From the NCBI RefSeq assembly GCF_015207665.1, contig NZ_JADEWL010000052.1, positions 1 to 42,696 of the forward strand: a DNA stretch of 42,696 bases, written 5' to 3'. The position numbers and the translations under genes are program-made. This document shows positions 34,113 through 42,696 of the stretch, in pieces. Below the pieces are notes generated by a model. That model searched no databases. It worked only from the letters and a program-made list of their open reading frames with translations, and was not told the DNA's origin. This stretch comes from Plectonema cf. radiosum LEGE 06105. Its GTDB lineage: Bacteria > Cyanobacteriota > Cyanobacteriia > Cyanobacteriales > Nostocaceae. The first letter of the stretch is position 1. Each line of letters opens with the position of its first letter.

Positions 34113-35963
34113 ATGCCTGGACTAGTTGGATTTGCCGGTGGTCGTGAGTGGAGTAATTGCTCTGGTATTTTAGAGACAATGCGGCAAGCGATTACCCACC
34201 GTGCATTTTATCTCACCGATGAATTGTTTGGACATAATACAGTTTGGGCAACGCGATCGCAATCTAATCAACAGCAACGAGAACCCCAACCCTTACGAGC
34301 TAACTCCTGCTATCTATGGCTAAATGGAGAGTTATACAATCGTCAAAAATGCCCGATTGCACCAGATGGTCGGCTAGCTAGTTCCGAAGTTGCAACCGAT
34401 ACACAGTGGATGCTCACAGCTTACGAATACCATCGTCAAACTGAGCAACCTTGGCAGTTTCTCCATCCCCTTGACGGTCAATTTCATGGGGTACTCTACG
34501 ATACGCGGATTCGTCAAGTGCATTTAATTAATGACCGTTACGGGGTTCTCCCTCTACATTGGACTATTTGGCAAAATACCCTGGTTTGGGTATCGGAAAT
34601 CAAAGCTCTATTGGCTCTACCGGGTTATCAACCCCAACTCGATGGCGATACAATTGAAGATTTTCTGGGTATTCGCTATCCACTAGGCGATCGCAGTTGG
34701 TTTAAAGGAGTCGAACGGCTTGCTGCTGCGACCGTTTTAACTTGGGATGAACAGCGAACAACGCTTTCTAGTCACCGTTACTGGACTTGGGATGATATCC
34801 CCGGCTTAGAAACTCTCCCTGACCGTCGTGACATTGTGAAAGAGCTAGGAGAAGTGTTTACGATGGCTGTGGAGCGTCGCACTCATTTGGGGGAGCGGCT
34901 GGGTATCCCCCTCAGCGGTGGACTCGATTCCCGCGCCCTGCTCGCTGCTGTTACCACTCAGATGACACCCGTAACCGTTACCTACGGTCAAGCAAACTGC
35001 GATGACGTATTAATTGCTCAGCGGGTTGCTCAAAAAGCGGAGGTTCCTCACCATTGGCTGGAGATGAATGCTGATAATTGGCTGGATTCACGCATTCCCT
35101 TACTATGGCAAATGGATGCACCAGCTAGCATTATCCATCTGCAATTTAGCTCGATTACATCTTGGATTGGCGAGCATCGGCTTTTTGATGTTGCGTTACA
35201 TGGTGAATGGGCAGACCGCTTTGATGGCTCTCAATTTTTTGCAGCGGATGATTTCGACCGATTTGTGCGTCGTCAACTGGGTTTGGATCGGTTAGCGCGT
35301 TCGGATAGACACCATCAAGCAGTTCGCGATCGCGCTCATGCCTATTTTCAAAGTTTGGGGTATTCTTCCTATCAATTGGCTATGGATAGTCGCTGTCGGT
35401 CTTTTATTTCTAAAGATTGGCGAATTGCAACTGTAGCAGGGCTGAATCTTCGCATTCCCTGCATGGACAATCAAATCCAAGAATTTTGGTACGCGCTCAA
35501 CGGTACGAAAGAAGATTTAACAGGACTATACCATTTAATGTTGCTCGACCGTTTCCCCAAACTTTTTAACCGCTTACCCTGGCAAAAAACTGGACTACCT
35601 TTAAATGAATCAGTCGTTCCCTTCGGATTCTATGGTAAGTTAACAACTTTACGTCGAAAAACCTGGAAAAAACTTTTCCGTAAATTAAACCAGCCCCATA
35701 AATCTCCAAAATCTCTGCATAATTTCGCCGAAAATAATACTTGGCTGCGGCAAGAACCAGCTAAATCATACATTACACAGTTGTTAAATGCACCGGATGC
35801 CCTTTATCCAGAATTTTGCGATCGCGAAGTAACCCGGACTGATTGGGAAAATCACCTGAACGGGCAAGATTTATCTGACCGCATTGGTACGGTGTTTACT
35901 TTAGAACTGTGGATGCAGCAACTGTTTAATGGTCGGTACCGTCACGGAATTAATAGGTGCTAA
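34113..35963 (+). CDS. Asparagine-synthetase-like protein lacking the N-terminal nucleophile
   Basis: A 616-residue protein with the two-domain layout of glutamine-dependent asparagine synthetase. The N-terminal Ntn-type domain (about 1-210) keeps LWLNGELYN, GQFHGVLYD and NDRYGVLPLHW, but the catalytic Cys2 is replaced: it begins MPGLVGF instead of MCGIxGF. The C-terminal ATP-pyrophosphatase-like domain has the PP-motif PLSGGLDSRALLA (about 266-278) and RIPCMDNQIQEFW. Without Cys2 it cannot hydrolyse glutamine, so it probably uses ammonia or another amine, or activates a carboxylate as beta-lactam or lasso-peptide synthetases do. By eye its codons are richer in G and C than those of its neighbours. 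Related proteins occur in glycan clusters; its position suggests amide modification of a sugar or a carrier (inference). Confidence 0.8.
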   Translation: MPGLVGFAGGREWSNCSGILETMRQAITHRAFYLTDELFGHNTVWATRSQSNQQQREPQPLRANSCYLWLNGELYNRQKCPIAPDGRLASSEVATDTQWMLTAYEYHRQTEQPWQFLHPLDGQFHGVLYDTRIRQVHLINDRYGVLPLHWTIWQNTLVWVSEIKALLALPGYQPQLDGDTIEDFLGIRYPLGDRSWFKGVERLAAATVLTWDEQRTTLSSHRYWTWDDIPGLETLPDRRDIVKELGEVFTMAVERRTHLGERLGIPLSGGLDSRALLAAVTTQMTPVTVTYGQANCDDVLIAQRVAQKAEVPHHWLEMNADNWLDSRIPLLWQMDAPASIIHLQFSSITSWIGEHRLFDVALHGEWADRFDGSQFFAADDFDRFVRRQLGLDRLARSDRHHQAVRDRAHAYFQSLGYSSYQLAMDSRCRSFISKDWRIATVAGLNLRIPCMDNQIQEFWYALNGTKEDLTGLYHLMLLDRFPKLFNRLPWQKTGLPLNESVVPFGFYGKLTTLRRKTWKKLFRKLNQPHKSPKSLHNFAENNTWLRQEPAKSYITQLLNAPDALYPEFCDREVTRTDWENHLNGQDLSDRIGTVFTLELWMQQLFNGRYRHGINRC

Positions 35964-36110
35964 TTCTGTATGAATAAGGACTAAAAGCTGCTCATTTCCA
36001 CAATAACTGTAATTAATATCAATTCCCTTTAGTGCATAACTATCCGGTATTTTTGCTTATTACTCTTTAAGAGATATAGTCAATTTGTACAAATACAAAA
36101 AATACCGCAA

Positions 36111-37586
36111 ATGTCAAATATCAACGGTACGATGATGCAGTATTTCCATTGGTATATTCCTGATGATGGAACACTGTGGGATAAGGTAAATACGACAGCG
36201 AAAGAGTTAAGTCAGGCAGGTTTTACCGCTATGTGGCTTCCACCTGCTTATAAAGGAATGGGTGGGACTTACGATGTCGGATATGCTGTTTATGATATGT
36301 ACGATTTGGGTGAATTTGAACAAAAGGGTTCTGTTCGTACTAAATATGGCGATCGCCAGCAATATTTAAATGCAGTCAAATCTCTACAAAGTTCGGGAAT
36401 TCAAGTTTATGCGGATACGGTATTAAATCACCGTATTGGTGGTGATGATACGGAAATTGCCAAAGCAACACCTTTTTATCAACACGATCGGTTAAATCCT
36501 AAAGGTGGGATGAAAGATATTAAGTGTTATACCCATTACAAGTTTCCCGGTAGAAAGGGTAAGTATTCTCAGTTTGAATGGCATTGGTGGCATTTTGATG
36601 CTGTTGATTACGATGAATACACTCAAGATTCTTCAACTATCTATCTACTCGAAGGTAAGGTATTTGATGATTACGTTGCTTTAGAAAACGGTAATTTCTC
36701 TTACTTGATGGGATGCGATTGCGATTTCCAGAATAAAGAGGTGCAAGATGAAATTATCAATTGGGGTAAATGGTATCTCGATACAACTGGTGTTAATGGC
36801 TTCCGTTTAGACGCTATCAAACATATTTCATCATGGTTTTTCCCGATATGGCTCTCGGAAATGGAACGTCATGCAGGTAAAGAAATATTTGTTGTGGGTG
36901 AATATTGGCATAATGATATCAATACTTTGCACTGGTACATTGATGCAGTACAAGGTAAAATGTCGGTTTTTGACGTACCCCTGCACTATAATTTCCACTA
37001 TGCGAGTAAATCCGGTGAAAGTTACGATATGCGCCGGATTTTAGATAATACCTTGATGCAACAGCGTCCCACCCATGCGGTGACTTTTGTTGAAAATCAT
37101 GATTCACAACCGTTGCAGGCTTTAGAAGCACCCGTAGAACCATGGTTTAAACCTTTAGCATATGCATTGATTTTATTGCGTCAAGAAGGCTATCCCTGTG
37201 TATTTTACGCGGATTACTACGGTGCGGAATATGAAGACTATGGAAGGGATGGCAATCGCTATCCGATTTATTTAGTTTCCCATCGTTGGTTAATTGATAA
37301 ATTCCTGTATGCGCGTCAGAATTTTGCCTATGGTTATCAGTACAATTACTTTGACCATTGGGACATTATTGGTTGGACTAGATTGGGTAATCCAGAACAT
37401 CCCAAAGCAATGGCAGTAATTATGAGCAACGGTGCGGGAGGAAGTAAATGGATGGAAGTGGGTAAACCCAACGCCAAATTTTACGACTTAACCGAACACG
37501 TTAAAGAAACCGTTTACACCAATGAATGGGGTTGGGCTGAATTCCGCTGCAATGGGGGTTCTGTATCTGTGTGGGTAGAAGAATAA
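36111..37586 (+). CDS. Alpha-amylase, GH13 (cytoplasmic type)
   Basis: A 491-residue GH13 alpha-amylase of the intracellular, subfamily-5 style: MMQYFHWYIPDDGTLWDKV opening, AMWLPPAYKGMGGTYDVGY, ADTVLNHRIGGDD. Catalytic residues are D234 (nucleophile, GFRLDAIKH), E264 (acid/base, VVGEYWHND) and D331 (FVENHDSQPLQ). There is no signal peptide, so it should act on glycogen or maltodextrins in the cytoplasm by internal alpha-1,4 cleavage with retention. It closes the plus-strand run of carbohydrate genes, 147 bases after the synthetase-like gene, and is followed by a strong hairpin. A housekeeping role in glycogen use is as likely as a role in the glycan pathway. Confidence 0.92.
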   Translation: MSNINGTMMQYFHWYIPDDGTLWDKVNTTAKELSQAGFTAMWLPPAYKGMGGTYDVGYAVYDMYDLGEFEQKGSVRTKYGDRQQYLNAVKSLQSSGIQVYADTVLNHRIGGDDTEIAKATPFYQHDRLNPKGGMKDIKCYTHYKFPGRKGKYSQFEWHWWHFDAVDYDEYTQDSSTIYLLEGKVFDDYVALENGNFSYLMGCDCDFQNKEVQDEIINWGKWYLDTTGVNGFRLDAIKHISSWFFPIWLSEMERHAGKEIFVVGEYWHNDINTLHWYIDAVQGKMSVFDVPLHYNFHYASKSGESYDMRRILDNTLMQQRPTHAVTFVENHDSQPLQALEAPVEPWFKPLAYALILLRQEGYPCVFYADYYGAEYEDYGRDGNRYPIYLVSHRWLIDKFLYARQNFAYGYQYNYFDHWDIIGWTRLGNPEHPKAMAVIMSNGAGGSKWMEVGKPNAKFYDLTEHVKETVYTNEWGWAEFRCNGGSVSVWVEE

Positions 37587-37611
37587 ATGGATTTTGGATT
37601 TTAGATTTTGC

Positions 37612-37652
37612 GGAAAGTTTGGGGTGTAGATTCTCGAACCCCAAAACTTTCC
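37612..37652 (+). terminator. Likely terminator of the amylase gene
   Basis: GGAAAGTTTGGGGT (37612-37625) pairs with ACCCCAAAACTTTCC (37638-37652), a 14-pair stem with one bulged A and a 12-base loop, about 25 bases after the stop. A short T-run (ATTTTAGATT) follows about ten bases on. The surrounding spacer to 37964 holds a second repeat hairpin and otherwise nothing recognisable. Confidence 0.65.
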
Positions 37653-37742
37653 AAGACAGATTTTAGATTGAAAGTAGAGACATAGTTAAGAGTTAGGTCT
37701 TTTTCTTCTTTTGTGTAAAACCTGAATTTTTCCTGGGATAAA

Positions 37743-37805
37743 AAGTCGGGTTTTGATGAATGTTATAAGCGTATTACGAATATTTATCGTAAAAACCCGA
37801 CTTCT
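37743..37805. repeat. Dispersed inverted repeat with AAGTCGGGTTTT arms
   Basis: AAGTCGGGTTTT (37743-37754) pairs with AAAACCCGACTT (37792-37803). The right arm belongs to an 18-mer, CGTAAAAACCCGACTTCT, identical to 19804-19821. It sits between the convergent amylase and PilP/GspC-like genes, where it could serve as a bidirectional terminator. Confidence 0.8.
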
Positions 37806-37964
37806 TTAACTTGAAGCATGGAAAATTTAAAATTTGTTGTCGTAGATGCTTTTTTTAGGCTTGCCCTGATGATATCTTGTTAATAACAAATTAATCTAAA
37901 GCTACAATACATTGGTCTTTTAAGTAGATTGTTTGCAGGTTTCTATTTAATCATTGCGAATTAT

Positions 37965-39308
37965 TTAAAATTTTTGTCCGGCAAAAATTGAACGTACTTC
38001 TCCATTACGGCGAATTATGGCTTCTCCGTTGGCTACCTCTACTAAAGTCCAACCACTAGCTCCAATGTTTTCGCCGATTTGGATGCGACGAGTGATACCG
38101 TTAACTTTAAATAATGCGGCAGATTGTTCTCCTAGTTCTAATAATCCTTCCAAGATGTGGGAAGAAGGTGAAACTGCTGCTACCTTTTGTTCTTGCTGAA
38201 CTAGTGCTGGGGAAGTTGCTGCGGTTTGTTTTGGTGCTGCAACTGTTGCAGGCTCTTTCATTTTAGGCAGATCGGGAACTTGTCTTACATTAACAGGTTT
38301 GGTTTTCACTGCTAATGGTGTGATTTCTCTGATAGACGCGAAAGCTGCAATTTTTTCTGGTGGTTTGGTTTTGGCTGCTTTCACGGGTGCGGCTTCTTTA
38401 GCTTTGTTGTCAGATGGCTTTGGTGCAACTCCCTTGGATGCTGTAGTAACTGGTGGTAAGGGTGTTGGGGCTTGCGCTAGGGGTGCCTCGACAGATGGGG
38501 GTGCATAGCGCATCGGTTGCGGAGCTTGATACACGGGTATGTAAATTCTTTCTACAACTCTGGTAGAACGAGTGGGTAATGGCTTAGTATTGTTGGCAAT
38601 TGTTGGTGCTGGTAGATTTGAAACTGGTTGATTTGCGTAGGCTAAACTTACTTGATTGGCGGATACAGGAGCAGCAGCAATATTATTATTCGCAGAGACT
38701 TTATCTTGTAGATTTTGTTGTTTTTCGATGATTGCTAGCGCTCCGAGCATATAGTCAACTAAATCTGCCTTGATTTCAGCTTGAGTGGGTGTAGTTATTT
38801 GTGGTTCTAATACTTTTTGTTGTAAAGCTGGTTCTTGCAAGGCAAATTGCAATGATTTGGAACTGAGACGATTCAAAAGCCCGCTGTTTATTGCCCAATT
38901 CATCGCGGCGATCGCCAATCCCAAACCTGCTCCCACTGTAAGTAACTGTCTGAAGTTACGCCAAATTTTCCGACGCGGTTTTTTGGTTGTTCGAGCGGTT
39001 TTAGGGATTTTGCTGCCCGCAGTGTTGATTTTTGCCGCGATTCGGCGTTGTTCGGCTGAGCCGATGGGACTGATGATGGTAGGGGGTGGAACTATTTGCA
39101 GTAAGTTCGTTTTCTGCAAGCTCAACTGTGGCTGTGCTTGAACGATTCGCGAACTCAAATTACCGCTACCATCGAGAACACAGTCAATATCGGCAAAAAG
39201 TTCGTCCATCAAGTCATCAGCATAATTGTCCATCGTCCAAGGTTCGCTGACGATTAACTCTTGAGATGGTTCTGGAAGTACGAAATTGGTGCTAGCTGTT
39301 TGAGACAT
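37965..39308 (-). CDS. Cyanobacterial PilP/GspC-like single-pass membrane protein
   Basis: A 447-residue protein with a cytoplasmic N-terminus (acidic, then basic KKPRRKIWRNFR), one membrane helix (LLTVGAGLGLAIAAMNWAI, about 120-140) and a long Pro/Ala/Lys-rich periplasmic linker (about 200-385). A small C-terminal beta domain closes it: LEGLLELGEQSAALFKVNG, RRIQIGENIGASGWTLVEV, AIIRRNGEVRSIFAGQKF. The end resembles the PilP/GspC homology region, which links inner-membrane parts to the secretin in type IV pili and type II secretion; the linker would span the peptidoglycan. That resemblance is by pattern only, and the protein may be a cyanobacterium-specific cell-envelope factor. It is transcribed alone, downstream of mnmG on the same strand after a 255-base gap with a possible hairpin. 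Confidence 0.62.
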   Translation of the reverse strand: MSQTASTNFVLPEPSQELIVSEPWTMDNYADDLMDELFADIDCVLDGSGNLSSRIVQAQPQLSLQKTNLLQIVPPPTIISPIGSAEQRRIAAKINTAGSKIPKTARTTKKPRRKIWRNFRQLLTVGAGLGLAIAAMNWAINSGLLNRLSSKSLQFALQEPALQQKVLEPQITTPTQAEIKADLVDYMLGALAIIEKQQNLQDKVSANNNIAAAPVSANQVSLAYANQPVSNLPAPTIANNTKPLPTRSTRVVERIYIPVYQAPQPMRYAPPSVEAPLAQAPTPLPPVTTASKGVAPKPSDNKAKEAAPVKAAKTKPPEKIAAFASIREITPLAVKTKPVNVRQVPDLPKMKEPATVAAPKQTAATSPALVQQEQKVAAVSPSSHILEGLLELGEQSAALFKVNGITRRIQIGENIGASGWTLVEVANGEAIIRRNGEVRSIFAGQKF

Positions 39309-39475
39309 AACGATTTAGCTTTATTAATTCGTTCGGTAAGGGCGATTTATGAAATCTTTACCTTTGTAAATTTGCCCTTGTAAATGTGAGTAAATCTGAA
39401 TCTAAAAAGAACTGTTTCCTTACTGAGGTAGTTACGGAAGAGTTCATCAAGTTTAAGTATCTATTTCAACCTATA

Positions 39476-39537
39476 CCAGGGAGATGTTGACGATTTTTTG
39501 CTTTTTTGTATGTTATCAATCATACCAGCCTCCCTGG
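39476..39537. repeat. CCAGGGAG/CTCCCTGG inverted repeat between mnmG and the PilP-like gene
   Basis: The 8-base arms (39476-39483 and 39530-39537) are perfect, with a 46-base AT-rich loop containing T-runs. It lies just 3' of mnmG on the minus strand and may be part of its terminator or a promoter-proximal element of the PilP-like gene. Confidence 0.45.
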
Positions 39538-39563
39538 ATACACCATACTACTATACTCGCGCT

Positions 39564-41501
39564 TCATAAAGATTGTTTTGATGTTAGAGCTACAAGTTCA
39601 GTCTGGTAATGGTTTTTACGCAATTCTAAAAATATTAGTAAAGCATTTACATCGGCGGGGTTGACTCCACCGATACGTGCTGCTTGACCAATGGTGAGCG
39701 GTTTTACCTTGTTTAGTTTTTCCCGCGCTTCTTTGGAAAGGGTATCAATAGAGTCATAATCCAAGTCCCCAGGTAGGGAACGATTTGCTTGACGGGCAAT
39801 TTGATCGATTTGATTTTGCTGTCTGGCTAAATAGCCGGAATATTTAATATCGATTTCTGCACCTTCTTTTTCAGCACGTTGTAAATCGGGATTTGCTAGT
39901 CCATATTTGATTAACTCAGCGTAATGGAATCCTGGACGACGCAACAAGTCAGCAAGGGTAATTGAACCTTTGATTACTTGTTTGGTGTCCGCTACTATTG
40001 CTTTACCTACATCGTCATTTTCCTTAACCCGTGTAGCATACAGCCGTTCTTTCTCGGCGGTAATATTCTCTTGCTTGCGGGTAAATAATTCCCAACGGCG
40101 ATCGTCAATCAAACCAACTTCTCTTCCGAGGGGTGTTAATCTTTGATCGGCATTATCGGAACGCAATAACAAGCGATATTCCGATCTACTAGTTAATACC
40201 CGATAAGGTTCGCGCAAATCTTTAGTACACAAATCATCAATTAAGGTACCGATATAACTTTGCTCGCGGGAGAAAACTATCATTTCCTGATTACGAACAA
40301 ACCTCGCTGCATTAATTCCGGCAACAATTCCTTGAGCTGCGGCTTCTTCGTAGCCAGTTGTACCGTTAATTTGTCCCGCACAAAATAAACCGGCGATTTT
40401 TTTGGTCATTAGTGTGGGAAAACACTGAGTCGCTGGCAAATAATCATACTCGACGGCATAAGCTGGACGTAACATTACGCAGGTTTCCATACCCGGAAGA
40501 CTACGTAACATACGTAGTTGCAAATTTTCCGGCAGACCTGTGGAAAACCCTTGTATATACAGTTCGGGAATATCTCTGCCTTCGGGTTCAATAAAGATTT
40601 GATGACTTTCTTTATCGGCAAACCGGACAATCTTATCTTCAATGCTGGGACAATAACGGGGACCTTTCGCATCCACCCAGCCGCCATAAACCGGAGAAAG
40701 ATTAAGATTATCTCGAATCAATTGATGAGTTTCCGTTGTCGTGCGGGTGATATAGCAAGGTAACTGTTGCTTTTCTACCCATACTTCCGGGTCAAAACTA
40801 AACCAGCGAACGTCTTCATCTCCCGGTTGTAGAATCATTTTGCTGTAATCAACCGTGCGCTTATCTACTCGTGCGGGAGTGCCAGTTTTGAGGCGACCTG
40901 TTTCAAATCCCAGACGTTGTAAAGTTTGGGTCAAACCCTCAGCGGCGAATTCCCCAGCGCGTCCAGCTGCCATTGACTTATTGCCGACCCAAATTCGTCC
41001 TCCCAAAAAAGTACCTGTGGTGAGGACAACAGCTTTACATTCAAAGGCGACACCGAAATAAGTTTCAACGCCGATAACTTCATCGTTAGCGCCCAAAACT
41101 AAATCCGTCACCATTGATTCACGGACGCTTAAATTTTCTTGATTCTCAACAATTCTTTTCATCACCAGGGCATATTCACGCTTGTCAGTTTGAGCGCGTA
41201 ATGCCCATACAGCGGGACCCCGTGAAGAATTGAGAATCCGTTTTTGTACGTAAGTACGGTCTGCCATTTTGCCAATTTCGCCGCCGAGTGCATCGACTTC
41301 GTGGGTTAACTGAGACTTTGCCGGACCTCCGACAGCAGGATTGCAGGGTTGCCAAGCAATTTTATCCAAGTTGAGTGTCAATAGGAGGGTACGACAGCCC
41401 AGGCGTGCAGTAGCTAAAGCCGCTTCACAACCAGAGTGACCTGCACCGACAACTATGACATCAAAAGAGTCTTGGAACTCAACACAATTGTGCATGGTCA
41501 T
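39564..41501 (-). CDS. mnmG: tRNA uridine-5-carboxymethylaminomethyl modification enzyme MnmG (GidA)
   Basis: A 645-residue FAD protein which, with MnmE, installs the cmnm5 or nm5 group on wobble U34 of certain tRNAs. The FAD fold is at the start ([20 protein letters not shown]), followed by the family signatures [64 protein letters not shown] and [21 protein letters not shown]. The helical C-terminal tRNA/MnmE-binding region ends in [20 protein letters not shown]. It is full length. ATG codons at 41501 and 41495 are both possible. No mnmE or rsmG neighbour is present. It is a conserved housekeeping gene. Confidence 0.97.
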   Translation of the reverse strand: MTMHNCVEFQDSFDVIVVGAGHSGCEAALATARLGCRTLLLTLNLDKIAWQPCNPAVGGPAKSQLTHEVDALGGEIGKMADRTYVQKRILNSSRGPAVWALRAQTDKREYALVMKRIVENQENLSVRESMVTDLVLGANDEVIGVETYFGVAFECKAVVLTTGTFLGGRIWVGNKSMAAGRAGEFAAEGLTQTLQRLGFETGRLKTGTPARVDKRTVDYSKMILQPGDEDVRWFSFDPEVWVEKQQLPCYITRTTTETHQLIRDNLNLSPVYGGWVDAKGPRYCPSIEDKIVRFADKESHQIFIEPEGRDIPELYIQGFSTGLPENLQLRMLRSLPGMETCVMLRPAYAVEYDYLPATQCFPTLMTKKIAGLFCAGQINGTTGYEEAAAQGIVAGINAARFVRNQEMIVFSREQSYIGTLIDDLCTKDLREPYRVLTSRSEYRLLLRSDNADQRLTPLGREVGLIDDRRWELFTRKQENITAEKERLYATRVKENDDVGKAIVADTKQVIKGSITLADLLRRPGFHYAELIKYGLANPDLQRAEKEGAEIDIKYSGYLARQQNQIDQIARQANRSLPGDLDYDSIDTLSKEAREKLNKVKPLTIGQAARIGGVNPADVNALLIFLELRKNHYQTELVALTSKQSL

Positions 41502-41764
41502 ACGTAGAGTTCAGCATGATTTGGGGTTAATCTAATTTTAACCGATACTGTGTTTTTCTGATTGTACCTTGCCGATAAAATACTACGCAGAACCACTGTT
41601 ATTTTTTTTGAAAAATAAAATTATTATTGCTATTAAGAGCTTACGTGTAAAATATTTTATTGAATTTTTCTAGCAAAATTTAATCTGAGATTTTAATGTA
41701 TTTTTTCCAACTTTAATTTACATTTTCGAGATTGTTTAGTATGAAATTTTACTTTTAACTCTAA
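41502..41764. other. Divergent AT-rich intergenic region
   Basis: About 260 bases separate the divergent mnmG and D,D-peptidase genes and should contain both promoters. Very AT-rich; no RNA gene or repeat was recognised. Confidence 0.45.
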
Positions 41765-42625
41765 ATGAAAATAACTTTTAGAAGCATCGCGTTTTTCCTT
41801 ATTGCAATATATATAGTTGTGACTTTTGTAGCTAGCGATAGAATCGCTCATAGCAAACCAGCTAACGATATCGAACAGATAGAAAACTGCTTAGTTGATA
41901 AACTTTTGAATCAGGAATGTACCGTTACCCCAACACCGAAAATCTCGCCGATTCCAGAGTATATACCTAGCCCTACTCAGACTTTAACTGATAAAGAACG
42001 GTTTATTGCAGCACTAATGAATCAGTTACGTAATATTCCTCAATCCAATAGTTATGAATATATTTTGCTACGTGCTTACGGTGCGCCATTTGTGAATTTA
42101 GAGTCAACAATTAAATTACCAGCAAAAGTAGTATTTAGTAATCATCAAGAAACTCAAGAATTTCAAGCTACTCTGACAAAGGGAAAAGTCACAGGTACAA
42201 ACAATTGTTATTTGCAATCTGCGGCTGCTGACGCTTTAAATAAAGCCCGCAGTCAAACAAATTTTCGGCTCAAATCTGGTAATGCAAAAAGTGACTGTAC
42301 TCGTGATTTTGCAACCACTGCCAAGTTTTGGAAAAAATATACTAACTCTAGAACATTAGATTTAGTTAGACAAGGAAAAGAAACGAGAATTTTGGGTATA
42401 GTCGCACCACCTGGTGCTTCACAACATTTATGGGGATTAGCAATTGATTTAGGAGTAATTAATCAAAAGCAAACACAAGCTTTAAATCAAAACGGTTGGT
42501 ATCGTACCGTAGAATATGATGCACCTCATTGGACTTATGTCGGTTATCCACCAGAAAAATTACCATCATTAGGTTTTAAAAAGAAACTTATCGGGGGAAT
42601 TACTTATTGGTTAACACCGTTATGA
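41765..42625 (+). CDS. VanY-type D-alanyl-D-alanine carboxypeptidase (peptidase M15B-like)
   Basis: A 286-residue secreted or membrane-anchored protein. Residues about 7-25 (IAFFLIAIYIVVTFVAS) are a signal anchor, followed by a Pro/Thr-rich linker (TPTPKISPIPEYIPSPTQ). The C-terminal LAS-type Zn-peptidase domain shows SQHLWGLAIDLGV (the S-x-H-x6-D zinc motif) and EYDAPHWTYVG (general base and third zinc ligand region). YLQSAAADALNKARSQT and NFRLKSG fit the M15B/VanY fold. It would trim D-Ala or another D-amino acid from peptidoglycan stem peptides in the periplasm. No vancomycin-resistance genes are linked, so a cell-wall remodelling role is likely. A 34-base dispersed repeat follows the stop. 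Confidence 0.82.
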   Translation: MKITFRSIAFFLIAIYIVVTFVASDRIAHSKPANDIEQIENCLVDKLLNQECTVTPTPKISPIPEYIPSPTQTLTDKERFIAALMNQLRNIPQSNSYEYILLRAYGAPFVNLESTIKLPAKVVFSNHQETQEFQATLTKGKVTGTNNCYLQSAAADALNKARSQTNFRLKSGNAKSDCTRDFATTAKFWKKYTNSRTLDLVRQGKETRILGIVAPPGASQHLWGLAIDLGVINQKQTQALNQNGWYRTVEYDAPHWTYVGYPPEKLPSLGFKKKLIGGITYWLTPL

Positions 42626-42631
42626 GTTATG

Positions 42632-42665
42632 AGTTAGGAGTTAGTACCACCGGAGTTAGGAGTTA
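42632..42665. repeat. 34-base dispersed repeat, copy 2
   Basis: Identical to 16456-16489 and also directly after a stop codon, followed again by AT-rich then CCCCTTGTCC sequence. The window ends 31 bases later. Confidence 0.85.
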
Positions 42666-42696
42666 TTAGTTTAAATTTCTCCCCATCCCCTTGTCC

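Noticed and set aside
36111-37586. Amylase as a secreted enzyme
   Set aside because: The N-terminus begins directly with the catalytic barrel and has no signal peptide.
38299-38508. Plus-strand frame opposite the PilP-like gene
   Set aside because: It mirrors the Ala/Pro/Lys-rich linker of the real minus-strand gene and is low-complexity.
41765-42625. VanY-like gene as vancomycin resistance
   Set aside because: No vanRS, vanHAX or related genes nearby; M15B peptidases are common cell-wall enzymes.

Overview
The window looks like chromosome from a filamentous, probably heterocyst-forming cyanobacterium. Reasons: the DNA is AT-rich with scattered HIP1 octamers GCGATCGC (for example at 834, 6017 and 28918); heptanucleotide tandem repeats sit between genes; and it carries a XisH/XisI pair, a class III adenylate cyclase with PAS and GAF domains, DUF2301 and Uma2 genes, and several gene families best known from Nostocales. 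No rRNA, tRNA, CRISPR array or complete insertion sequence was recognised.

Layout. 0.1-0.9 kb: a toxin-antitoxin pair (PIN/VapC toxin with a HicB-like antitoxin cut short by a stop codon). 1.0-5.4 kb: an apparent chlorophyll-catabolism cluster with a red chlorophyll catabolite reductase homologue, an FAD monooxygenase, an NmrA-type reductase and a pheophorbide a oxygenase-type Rieske protein that lacks its usual N-terminus. 5.4-8.4 kb: a decay zone with an amidohydrolase reduced to its two ends, a dynamin-GTPase fragment, and a membrane-anchored protein of unknown function that seems to have lost its start at the same breakpoint. 8.6-13.5 kb: a histidine kinase with an ethylene-receptor-type membrane domain, an AbrB-type membrane protein, xisI with a frameshifted xisH, and a VOC-fold protein. 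14-19.4 kb: adenylate cyclase, DUF2301 membrane protein, dprA and gloB, with three heptamer repeat tracts between or across them. 19.9-23.7 kb: one 1293-residue protein with two malectin-like domains, a Calx-beta-like region and a sorbosone-dehydrogenase-like propeller.

24.3-37.6 kb: a glycan-assembly region. It has three related DxD glycosyltransferase-like proteins (one on the minus strand), two GT4-type glycosyltransferases, a GT10-type fucosyltransferase-like protein, an ABC exporter with an unusual C-terminal extension of two degenerate histidine-kinase dimerisation modules, an asparagine-synthetase-like protein without the nucleophilic cysteine, and a GH13 alpha-amylase. Gene order and tight spacing from 26.2 to 34.0 kb suggest that the transferases build a glycan or glycoconjugate that the ABC protein exports; the product cannot be read from the sequence. 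38.0-42.7 kb: a PilP/GspC-like protein, mnmG and a VanY-type D,D-peptidase.

The most interesting items are the PAO/RCCR gene neighbourhood, the ABC exporter fused to pseudo-histidine-kinase modules inside an uncharacterised glycan cluster, the ethylene-receptor-like kinase, and a series of small decay events: a stop codon in the antitoxin, a 7-T frameshift in xisH, and a deletion-joined amidohydrolase remnant. All family assignments come from reading motifs by eye; no database search was run.
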